Origin: Rhizobium sophorae
GTDB lineage: Bacteria > Pseudomonadota > Alphaproteobacteria > Rhizobiales > Rhizobiaceae
Reading direction: 5' to 3'
Assembly: GCF_013087515.1 (NCBI RefSeq)
Contig: NZ_JABFCN010000003.1
Location: 124,001-188,000 of the forward strand
DNA length: 64,000 nt
A program made the translations under genes and the position numbers. The notes under the pieces are model-generated. The model saw nothing but the letters and a program-made list of their open reading frames with translations, was not told the origin of the DNA and did no database searches. This document shows positions 25,817-33,764 of the stretch, one piece after another. Each line of letters starts with the position of its first letter. Positions within the stretch are counted from its first letter, which is position 1.

Positions 25817-26179
25817 ATGCTAGCAAGACCAGCCGGATATGCGGGGGCCGCAATCGCGGCTCTGTGGGCGGCGCGCCAGATGGGCCGACATTATTCCTTC
25901 GCCGAACCGTTTGGTCCTGAGCTCATGAATGTTGCGAGAAATCTCGGCATTTTCATTGTGCCGGCGCTGGTTCTGCTCCTGGCGGGGCCCTTCAGGATGT
26001 GGTTCGACAGATTTGCGCCGCTATACCCCTTGGTGCTCGGAGCCGGTATCCTCAACATCTATGTGCAGGACGATGCGCTGGCTGCCGGTCTGCCGCTGAT
26101 TGTGCTCGTCTACCCCTTCCTGGTGATTTTTGCGCTTGCCTATTTGTTGCGCGGGCGAGTGTCGGAAATGCGCAATTGA
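25817..26179 (+). CDS. hypothetical small integral membrane protein
   Basis: The 120-aa protein has three or four hydrophobic segments (YAGAAIAALWAA, NLGIFIVPALVLLLAG, LYPLVLGAGILNIYV, LPLIVLVYPFLVIFALAYLL). No family recognised. AGGAAG lies 8 nt before the ATG. It follows the secreted-protein gene by 66 nt and could belong to the same transcript. Confidence 0.65.
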   Translation: MLARPAGYAGAAIAALWAARQMGRHYSFAEPFGPELMNVARNLGIFIVPALVLLLAGPFRMWFDRFAPLYPLVLGAGILNIYVQDDALAAGLPLIVLVYPFLVIFALAYLLRGRVSEMRN

Positions 26180-26588
26180 ATCCGACAGCGCCGCGCTTTT
26201 TCCGATGCGTAAAGGAGGCTGTAGCACTTTGAATGGTCGCATAATTTTGTCCTAATCGATGCCGATTTAGGGAATTATGCAGGAGGCGAGTGACTCTTAT
26301 CCCGGCGTCCGAAGTTCGAAGGGTTGCAAGAATCGAAGAAATACACTTTTTGTGTAATGGATGAGTCGCAACGCTACCTCTGCTAGAGAAAATACTACCG
26401 CCCATCGCCGGCGGAAGCCAAGCGTTCCGGCTGATCCTGATCTCACCGCCCCCAAGTTAGCTGACCGGATGAAGGCCGTGATATCGAGCGGCGCTCTTCG
26501 TGGACCGCCCTTGCGGCCTGAGAGCGGAAGTCGGCCCGTCTGGGAATTTCGAAATCTTCGCATGCATTTTCCACATAAGGACATCTCC
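26180..26588. other. intergenic, no gene seen
   Basis: This 409-nt gap holds no convincing coding region. A small perfect dyad TACAC-N5-GTGTA lies at 26342-26356. The reading frame of the next gene stays open upstream to 26361 but lacks a ribosome site and would bury the signal peptide. Confidence 0.4.
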
Positions 26589-27776
26589 ATGAAGCATATG
26601 CGTAATCTGCGCCTGATGATGGCAAGCACCGCGTTCCTGACGCTGGCCGGCCCGGCGCTTTCCCTTGATGGCACGGACATGATGAAGAAGCTCAATGCCG
26701 CAACCAGTGCCGGCGGTACGGTCATCACCTTCGAAAAGGCGGAAGCCGATGGCGACACGGTAACGGCTACGGGTGTCCAGGTGGGATCTTCGAGCCTGCC
26801 CGGCGACACTTTAAAGATCGGCGACCTCACCTTCGAGGGCGTCGAGGAAATCGAAGGCGGTGGCTATCACGCCAAGACCGTCTCCTTCCCGGATATCGAT
26901 ATCAGCCAGGAGGAAGGACGCTTTTCCGCAAACGAGATCCAGATCACAGGCCTCACGATTCCCGCCAACGCAACGGGCGATACGCTGAACGACATCCTCC
27001 TCTATGAAACCGTCAGCACCGGGCCGATCGCTCTCAACATCAAGGGCAAGGACGTGCTCGCGATCGAGAGCATCGAGTCGAACCTCGGACGCCAGGATGG
27101 CGGCTTTACTTATGACGCCAATGTCGCTGGTCTCAAGGCCGATCTGTCGCAGGTCGAGGATGCGAATGCGAAGGACGCCATAGAGAAACTGGGCCTGACG
27201 ACGCTGGACGGCACGGTGACAATGAAGGGCATCTGGGAAATCGAAAGCGGCAAGGTCGCTGTCGATGAATACGCTTTCGACTTCAAGAATATCGGCCGGC
27301 TGAATTTCGCCGTGGACTTCTCCGGTTACACGTTGGGCTTCATCAAGTCGCTGCAGGAGGCGGTGAAGACCGCCGAGGCCAATCCGAACAAGGAAGAGGC
27401 CAATCAGGCCGCCGGCCTTGCAATGCTGGGGCTGATGCAGCAGCTGACGATCAACAGCGCCTCGATCCGCTTCGACGATGCCTCGATCACCAAGAAGGCA
27501 CTCGACTATGCCGGCTCGCAGCAGGGCGTGACGGGCGACCAGCTGGCGCAATCACTGAAAGGTCTCGTGCCGATGATGATGGCGCAGCTCAACATGCCCG
27601 AGCTGCAAAACCAGGTGGCGGCTGCCGTCAACACCTATCTCGACGGACCGAAAAGCTTGACGATCAGTGCCGCGCCGGAAAAACCGGTTCCCGTCCCGAT
27701 GATCATCGGCGCGGCCATGGGTGCACCGAACACCATTCCTTCGGTGCTCGGCGTCAAGGTCACGGCGAACGACTGA
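26589..27776 (+). CDS. hypothetical periplasmic protein
   Basis: The 395-aa protein has a Sec signal peptide (LRLMMASTAFLTLAGPALSL) and a large beta-rich mature part with repeated short strands (VTATGVQVGSSSLPGDTLKI, SFPDIDISQEEGRFSANEI), then a helical C-terminal half (LGFIKSLQEAVKTAEANPNK, LAQSLKGLVPMMMAQLNM). This may be a lipid- or envelope-binding fold. I do not recognise the family. The ATG at 26589 follows AAGGA by about 10 nt. The gene stands alone. Confidence 0.75.
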   Translation: MKHMRNLRLMMASTAFLTLAGPALSLDGTDMMKKLNAATSAGGTVITFEKAEADGDTVTATGVQVGSSSLPGDTLKIGDLTFEGVEEIEGGGYHAKTVSFPDIDISQEEGRFSANEIQITGLTIPANATGDTLNDILLYETVSTGPIALNIKGKDVLAIESIESNLGRQDGGFTYDANVAGLKADLSQVEDANAKDAIEKLGLTTLDGTVTMKGIWEIESGKVAVDEYAFDFKNIGRLNFAVDFSGYTLGFIKSLQEAVKTAEANPNKEEANQAAGLAMLGLMQQLTINSASIRFDDASITKKALDYAGSQQGVTGDQLAQSLKGLVPMMMAQLNMPELQNQVAAAVNTYLDGPKSLTISAAPEKPVPVPMIIGAAMGAPNTIPSVLGVKVTAND

Positions 27777-27925
27777 CTATTCGCAGAGGCGTTTCACCAA
27801 CGCTGGGTGCCGGAGGCGGGTTTACCGACCTGCCTCAGGATCCCCTTCTCTGGGAAAGCAGAGTAACGACGAAAGGTGTCCACCACCTCGAGGAGAAGTA
27901 GGAAGCGGTTTTCCCGCAAATTGCT

Positions 27926-28087
27926 CTAGAACTCGTCGCTGCGACGCTTCACGGCGTGCTTCAACGCCACCATATGCCTTCGCCGCTCCAGCAGATAATC
28001 GGCATATCCGACGCAGATGAACAGCAATGTCGGACCGGCGTAGATGATGATCAGAGCCAATGCGATAAGGATGAATGCGCTCGTCAT
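27926..28087 (-). CDS. 53-aa membrane protein, hypothetical
   Basis: A short minus-strand frame starts with ATG at 28087. GGAA lies about 8 nt upstream in an A-rich stretch, and the stop is TAG at 27926-27928. It encodes MTSAFILIALALIIIYAGP and continues with a second hydrophobic part (LLFICVGYADYLLE) and a basic C-tail (RRRHMVALKHAVKRRSDEF). This looks like a one- or two-helix membrane protein with the tail inside the cell. Small membrane proteins are often missed because of length; the codon use and ribosome site support it. Confidence 0.6.
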   Translation of the reverse strand: MTSAFILIALALIIIYAGPTLLFICVGYADYLLERRRHMVALKHAVKRRSDEF

Positions 28088-28279
28088 GGTCTTTTTTCCA
28101 TCAATATAGTCGCCGCATCCGACGCGGCGAAAGCGGACGGGTCCTCATCTCGGCAATGCCTGTCCCTATTCCTTCAAAATTCGCCGGCTTCCTATTCGTT
28201 CCCTGCGCGAAGCCATTTCCATATGCGCGGCAGGCTCGATCGAACGACTATGACGAAGCTGACGGCCCGCCAGCCTTAA

Positions 28280-30145
28280 TCACTCCCGCGGCCTCTCCTC
28301 CCGCATTGCCGCCGTCACGCTCTTCAGCAGCGGGCTCGACATCAGATCCGCGAGCAAAACCGATAGCTTCGGCTTCCAGTTCGGATAGCTGTTGCTGGTG
28401 CCTGGCACATTGGTCGGTCGTTTCTCGTCGGTGAGATCGGCGAGACGGACCGCGGCGAGAAGCGAAGGAGTCCTGGCGATGAAGCGATAGGCGCTGACGG
28501 TCAATTCCCTGAGTGTGTCCTCGCTTGCCCGCGCTTGGGAAAGCCTGGCCGGCAGGTCGAGGCCGGCAGCCTTTAGCGCCGCTTTCAGGTTCCTCCGTTC
28601 GCGCTTGCGGTCTTCGAGATGTTTCTCGGTGAGATCGGGCGGCACGATGCCATGGTCGCACCGGGCCCGAATGTCGGCACCGCGCCACCAGCCGGCAAGG
28701 GTCTGGTGGTCGTGTGTCGAAATGCAGGCCAAAGCCAGGACGGGATAGACGTCCGCCGGCTTGAAGCCCTTCTCGTCCTGTTCATAGGAAAGGATGCGAT
28801 AGGAGAGAATCTGGGCCGCCGCCAGATCGTCTTGCAATCCTTTGGGGATCAGTCCTAGATCTTCTCCGATAACGAGGCACCGATGCTCGGCGGACACTTC
28901 TGCGAGGATCTGCAGAAGCCGATCCTGGGGATAGCGGACATAGGCGCCGCCGTCCGGCCTGCTGCCCAATGGCACCAGGAAGAGGCGGCGAAGTGCTGCG
29001 GCGTGGTCGATGCGGATGGCGCCCGCATATCGCATGGCAGCGCTGACCATGCGCCGGAAAGGCGACATTTCTCCTGCGGCAATCGCGGAAGGCAGGTATC
29101 CGGCAAGGTGCCAGTCCTGCCCTTCCACGGCGAATGGATCGGGTGGGCTGCCGATGGTGGCCTTGGCGACATAGGTATCCGGCTCGCTCCATGTGGCCGA
29201 GCCGTCGACCGCCTCCCCGACGGCAAGATCGAGATAGAGCCCGATCCGCAGGCCTGCCTTCCGCGCCCGGTCCGCCGCCTGCATCAACTGCCGGTGAGCA
29301 AGCCATTGCAGCCACATGTGGAAACGAACATCGTCCGCGTGTCCCCGCTCGAATTCGGTGACGACGGCGCTGTCGAAGCGCCGGAAATCGGCCGGCCACC
29401 ATTGCCAGCCGGCGCCCGCACCGCGCTCGACCATGGAAAACGAGAGACATTCGAAAAGTGCGTGCAGTCGCAGGCTGTCACCGCCTTGCGTGATGAAGGC
29501 GTCGAAATCGGCCGGATCATATGCGTCGTCGATCACGCTGCGCTGCCGCCAGGCTGGCCAGAGATCGCGCAGGGCCCTCAGCTTGATCTGTGCGACGCCG
29601 GCGTAGTCGACGAGATCGGTTTGGCGAAGGCTTGCCAGTTGCCGTTCGAGTTCGGGACTGCAGGCAAAACCCGGCAACCGGTCGACCGCGATATAGAGCG
29701 GGTTGAGATGCTGGCGGCTCGAGGGCTCATAGGGGCTGCAACGGTCGGGATCGGCGAGAAATGGCGCGTGAAGCGGGGTGAGGCCGATGAAATCGGCACC
29801 CAGCGACCCCGCGAGATCCGCCATATCGGACAGATCCTCGAAATCTCCTATGCCCCAGTTGCGTGCCGAACGAAGCTCATAAAGCTGCAGACTCACGCCC
29901 CAGACGCGCGTGCGGGAAAGGAAATCCGGCAGAAATGACCGGGCTATCTTCTTAGCCGCCGACTTGGGTTCCAACCGCGGCGTGCCGTTCTCGGGATCGG
30001 CCGTTCCCGGCAAGTCGATCTTCAGAGCCGAGAGGATCTTGCGTTTGGTCTCGCCTGATATCGCCACCTCCCGATTGTCGGGACTGGGCCTGGTCAGGCT
30101 GATGCCGTGCCGGCGGGCGAGCTTGTCGAGCTCAGCAGATTTCAT
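28280..30145 (-). CDS. malQ: 4-alpha-glucanotransferase (amylomaltase, GH77)
   Basis: The 621-aa enzyme transfers glucan segments between maltodextrins. Conserved GH77 elements are visible: SLQLYELRSARNWGIGDFED, SPYEPSSRQHLNPLYI, the nucleophile D380 in IRIDHAAAL, acid/base E428 in VIGEDLGLI, and STHDHQTLAGWW. The 48-residue spacing of D380 and E428 agrees with known amylomaltases. It follows treZ with a 29-nt gap on the same strand. It could process glucan released by glycogen or GlgE-glucan turnover, or supply TreZ/TreY substrates. Confidence 0.95.
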   Translation of the reverse strand: MKSAELDKLARRHGISLTRPSPDNREVAISGETKRKILSALKIDLPGTADPENGTPRLEPKSAAKKIARSFLPDFLSRTRVWGVSLQLYELRSARNWGIGDFEDLSDMADLAGSLGADFIGLTPLHAPFLADPDRCSPYEPSSRQHLNPLYIAVDRLPGFACSPELERQLASLRQTDLVDYAGVAQIKLRALRDLWPAWRQRSVIDDAYDPADFDAFITQGGDSLRLHALFECLSFSMVERGAGAGWQWWPADFRRFDSAVVTEFERGHADDVRFHMWLQWLAHRQLMQAADRARKAGLRIGLYLDLAVGEAVDGSATWSEPDTYVAKATIGSPPDPFAVEGQDWHLAGYLPSAIAAGEMSPFRRMVSAAMRYAGAIRIDHAAALRRLFLVPLGSRPDGGAYVRYPQDRLLQILAEVSAEHRCLVIGEDLGLIPKGLQDDLAAAQILSYRILSYEQDEKGFKPADVYPVLALACISTHDHQTLAGWWRGADIRARCDHGIVPPDLTEKHLEDRKRERRNLKAALKAAGLDLPARLSQARASEDTLRELTVSAYRFIARTPSLLAAVRLADLTDEKRPTNVPGTSNSYPNWKPKLSVLLADLMSSPLLKSVTAAMREERPRE

Positions 30146-30174
30146 CGTTCGATCGCCTTCCTGTCAGCACGCCG

Positions 30175-31935
30175 TCACGCCTCGCTGATCTTCCAGATCA
30201 CCGTCCAGGGCGCGAGATTGCCGCCGTCGCTGCCGCCGAGACGGTAGATCGTCTCGACGTCGTCCTGCTGCGAGATAAGCGGCGCCACCTCGGAGCCGAG
30301 GTTGGCATGCAGATGAAGACGCCGGTGTTGCGCCAGGGTCCAATCCACCGCGAGCGCGCTTCCCGCCGAGCGATAGACCGCGCTTCCGGCGCCGGCACCC
30401 TTCAGCAAAGGCACGATCCTTCGGTGTCGGAGGTCGAGAAGCGTTCTGTAAAAGCCAAGGACCTCGGAAGAGGCGAGCTTCGACCAGTCCAGCTTGGCGG
30501 CGGCGAAGGTCGATGGTGCCGTCGGGTCGAGAAGGTCGTCGGCGTCGAAGCCCGGCAGACGGGAAAGCTCCTCGCGACGGCCTTTCCTGACCTTCTCGTT
30601 CAGATCCTCGTCGAAATCGCAGAAGAAGGGGAAAGGCTCTTTGGCGCCCCATTCCTCCCCCATGAACAGCATCGGAATCTCCGGCGCCAGCAGGTAGATG
30701 GCGGCGACGGCCTTGACAACATCAGCTGGGCTAGAAGCCAGAACCCGGTCCCCCAGCGCCCGATTGCCGATCTGGTCATGGTTCTGGATGAAGGAAATGA
30801 AAGCGGTGGGCGGCAAGTGGACGCTCGGCCTGCCGCGGCTTCCGCCGCGGTAGGGCATGTGCTCCCCCTGAAACACGAAGCCTTCCGCCAGCGCTCGGCC
30901 GAGCTTGCCGGCGTCACCGGCGTAATCGGCATAATAGCCGAAGGTTTCGCCGGTGGCAGTGATATGCAGCACATGGTGGACATCGTCGTTCCACTGGGCG
31001 GTGAACAGTCTCACTTCCCCGTCTTCGTCACGCTCCAACAACTCGCTGTCGTTTTCCTCGTTTTCGACGATCAGGTGCACATGCCGGTCGCCGGCGGCGG
31101 CCCTGACGCGGCGGACAAGCGCATGGAGCAGATGCTCGGCGCTGTCGTCCTTGATGGCGTGGACGGCATCGAAGCGGAAACCGTCGAGCCTGAACTCGGT
31201 GAACCAGTAGATGGCGTTCTCGATGATGAACTCACGGATCATCTCAGATCCGTCGCCATCGTAATTGATGCCGTTGCCCCAGGGCGTCTTGTGATGGTCG
31301 GTAAAGAGCGGCGCATAGGAGGGGATATAGTTCCCGTCAGGCCCGAAGTGATTGTAGACCACGTCCAGGAAAACCGAGATGCCGCGCTGGTGCGCTGCGT
31401 CCACCAGCGCCATGAAATCTTCCGGCCGGCCGTAGCTGCTGTCCGGAGCATAGGGAAGCACGCCATCATAACCCCAGCTGTAACGGCCGGGAAATTCACT
31501 CAGCGGCATGATCTGCAGTGCCGTAACGCCCAGCGCCTGCAGATGGTCGAGCCGCTCGATCGCGGCCGTGAAAGTACCCTCCGGCGTGAAGCAGCCGATA
31601 TGCATCTCGTAGATGACCATCTCTTCCCAAGGCCGACCCGTCCAGTCACTCGTCTTCCAGCGATAGAAGGAAAGGTCGACCACTTCGCTCGGCCCATGCA
31701 CATCCTGTGGCTGGAACCGCGAGGCGGGATCGGGAACTTCGGAACCGTCCGGCAGGACAAAGCGATAAAGCGTACCGGCACGGGCTTGCGCGACCGTGCA
31801 GCGGTGCCAACCGTCCCCAGCCGCCTGCATTGGGCGCAGGCCAGCACCTTCCAGCTTCAGAGACACGCTTTCATGCAAGGGAGCCCAGAGGCGAAACAGA
31901 ATGCCCTCTTCGGTGAATGCGGGGCCGAAAGTCAT
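30175..31935 (-). CDS. treZ: malto-oligosyltrehalose trehalohydrolase (GH13)
   Basis: The 586-aa protein fits TreZ in length, with an N-terminal beta-sandwich (GILFRLWAPLHESVSLKLEG) and a TIM barrel. Catalytic residues appear as D256 (DGFRFDAVHAI), E291 (LIVENEEND) and D387 (FIQNHDQIGNR), with GYDGVLPYAPDSSYG, typical of TreZ rather than GlgB. It hydrolyses maltooligosyltrehalose to release trehalose. The partner synthase TreY is not in this window, so it must be elsewhere or the enzyme acts differently. The ATG at 31935 lacks a strong ribosome site. It lies upstream of malQ. Confidence 0.92.
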   Translation of the reverse strand: MTFGPAFTEEGILFRLWAPLHESVSLKLEGAGLRPMQAAGDGWHRCTVAQARAGTLYRFVLPDGSEVPDPASRFQPQDVHGPSEVVDLSFYRWKTSDWTGRPWEEMVIYEMHIGCFTPEGTFTAAIERLDHLQALGVTALQIMPLSEFPGRYSWGYDGVLPYAPDSSYGRPEDFMALVDAAHQRGISVFLDVVYNHFGPDGNYIPSYAPLFTDHHKTPWGNGINYDGDGSEMIREFIIENAIYWFTEFRLDGFRFDAVHAIKDDSAEHLLHALVRRVRAAAGDRHVHLIVENEENDSELLERDEDGEVRLFTAQWNDDVHHVLHITATGETFGYYADYAGDAGKLGRALAEGFVFQGEHMPYRGGSRGRPSVHLPPTAFISFIQNHDQIGNRALGDRVLASSPADVVKAVAAIYLLAPEIPMLFMGEEWGAKEPFPFFCDFDEDLNEKVRKGRREELSRLPGFDADDLLDPTAPSTFAAAKLDWSKLASSEVLGFYRTLLDLRHRRIVPLLKGAGAGSAVYRSAGSALAVDWTLAQHRRLHLHANLGSEVAPLISQQDDVETIYRLGGSDGGNLAPWTVIWKISEA

Positions 31936-31994
31936 TTTGGTCAAGGGAAAGCCTTCGATGAAATTGGGATGCGATTTGGGTAACTTTTGCGGGA

Positions 31995-32021
31995 GCAAAA
32001 AGTTTCGTCCGCAAGCGGACG
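31995..32021 (-). terminator. rho-independent terminator after the 558-aa hybrid kinase
   Basis: On the minus strand CGTCCGC and GCGGACG (32021-32015 and 32012-32006) form a stem with a 2-nt loop, followed by AAACTTTTT. It lies 57 nt after the kinase stop and before treZ, so treZ-malQ probably has its own promoter. Confidence 0.5.
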
Positions 32022-32077
32022 CACGAAAGCGGCCGCTGTCACCAGGATGGCCGCTCGGCATGTTTACGCTTTGATCG

Positions 32078-33754
32078 TCAGGCCGCCGCGACTTTGCCCG
32101 AGAGCGCCTGATCCATGGCCGCCTGAAGCTGTTCCTGCGTGAATGGCTTCTTCATCCGCAGCATCCGGCCGAGGCCGTGATCTTCGGAAAACTCGGCATA
32201 GCCCGAGGCAAGGATGATGGGCAGGCCTGGAAAGGAAGAGCGAAGGTGACGCGCAAGCTCGGCGCCCGTCATGCCCGGCATGGCATGATCGGTGATGACG
32301 AGATCGCAACCCTGCCCATCGGCAAAGAACTCCAAAGCCTGGGAAGCGGAAGACGCTTCCTGCGGCAAGTGCCCGAGATCCTCCAGCATCGCCACGGTTC
32401 CCGTCCTGACAAGGGCATCGTCGTCGACGACCAGAATGGCAAGCGGCCGCGACGCCGGTTTCAAAGGCTCCGTCGCCGGAGGCTCAACGGGAGGCTGCAC
32501 CTTGACGAATGTCTCGGCAACGGGAAGCCACAGGGAAACGGTCGTGCCCTTGCCCCTGACGCTCGATATCTGGATAGAGCCGCCGGATTGCGCCGCCAGA
32601 CCATGAACCATGGACAGCCCTAGACCGGTACCCTTGCCGACCCCCTTGGTGGTGAAAAACGGTTCGGCGGCACGCGAGACCGTTGCCTCGTCCATACCCT
32701 CGCCATCGTCCGACACCGATATCCTGATGTAATTTCCGCCCGCGAGGCCGGCCGGCCGGGCTTCTTCGGCAGCCGCCGCGGCAACCGTCACCGCTCCGCC
32801 GCTTTCGAGCGCATCGCGGGCATTGACGAACAGGTTGAGCAGCGCCAATTCCAGCTGGTTGCTGTCGACCAGGAGGGGTGCCAGATCCACCGGGATGCTT
32901 TTACGGATTTCGATGCGCGGCCCCACCGCCTTGGCGAGAAGATCTTCGACATTTTCAAACAGCCTGAAGAAGTCGACCGCCTGCGGCTTGAGCTCCTGGC
33001 GGCGAGCGAAGGCAAGCAGGCGCTGGGTCAGCGCGGTACCGCGCTCGGCCGCCTGGATCGCGTTCGTCACCAGCCGCTCACTGCGTTCATCGGCCGGAAG
33101 CCGCTTCTTCAGAAGGTTCAGGCTGCCGAGAACCGCCATCAGGAGGTTGTTGAAGTCGTGGGCGACGCCACCCGTCAGGTGGCCGATCGTGTCGAGCTTC
33201 TGCGCCTCGAACAGCTGTGCGAGCGCCTCTTCGCGCTCCCGCGTCCTTTGATCAATTCGGTGCTCGAGTTCCTCGTTGAGCTCACGCAACTGCGCTGCCG
33301 ACGCCTCGAGCTCAGCGGTGCGCTGGCGAACGCGCGCCTCCAGCTCAACGTTCAGGCGTTCGAGCTCCCGCGTCTTTCTGTAGAGATCGGCAAAGACCCG
33401 CACCTTGGCTCTCAGCACCTCGGGGACGATCGGGACGGAGACGTAGTCGACGGCGCCCACCGCATAACCGCGCAGCCGGTCCGGTTCCGCCAGCATCACG
33501 GCGGAAACGAAGATGATCGGCGTGTTCTGATAGCGCGGATGCTGCCGGATCATGCTGACGAGTTCGAACCCATCCTGTTCGGGCATGCAGACATCGACGA
33601 GGATTACCGCGATTTCGGTGCGCAACAAATGTTCGAAGGCTTCGCGAGCGGATTGCGCCTTGATAAGGTTCTCTTCGAGCTCTTCGAGAATGACCTCGTA
33701 ACTCAGGAGTTTTGCCGGTTGGTCGTCGACGAGGAGGATGTTGACGGGGTTCAT
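32078..33754 (-). CDS. hybrid histidine kinase, REC-HisKA-HATPase-REC
   Basis: The 558-aa soluble protein has an N-terminal receiver (phospho-acceptor D54 in ILVDVCMPEQDGF), a coiled coil (about residues 125-185), HisKA with phospho-acceptor H199 (GGVAHDFNN), an HATPase (N311, DDGEGMD, GTGLGLSMVHGL) and a second receiver (D489 in VITDHAMPGM). No membrane or sensor domain is present, so input probably comes through the first receiver, for example from the giant kinase encoded just upstream (10-nt gap). Output may pass to a separate regulator, as the second receiver has no DNA-binding domain. Confidence 0.92.
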   Translation of the reverse strand: MNPVNILLVDDQPAKLLSYEVILEELEENLIKAQSAREAFEHLLRTEIAVILVDVCMPEQDGFELVSMIRQHPRYQNTPIIFVSAVMLAEPDRLRGYAVGAVDYVSVPIVPEVLRAKVRVFADLYRKTRELERLNVELEARVRQRTAELEASAAQLRELNEELEHRIDQRTREREEALAQLFEAQKLDTIGHLTGGVAHDFNNLLMAVLGSLNLLKKRLPADERSERLVTNAIQAAERGTALTQRLLAFARRQELKPQAVDFFRLFENVEDLLAKAVGPRIEIRKSIPVDLAPLLVDSNQLELALLNLFVNARDALESGGAVTVAAAAAEEARPAGLAGGNYIRISVSDDGEGMDEATVSRAAEPFFTTKGVGKGTGLGLSMVHGLAAQSGGSIQISSVRGKGTTVSLWLPVAETFVKVQPPVEPPATEPLKPASRPLAILVVDDDALVRTGTVAMLEDLGHLPQEASSASQALEFFADGQGCDLVITDHAMPGMTGAELARHLRSSFPGLPIILASGYAEFSEDHGLGRMLRMKKPFTQEQLQAAMDQALSGKVAAA

Positions 33755-33764
33755 GGCCAGATCC

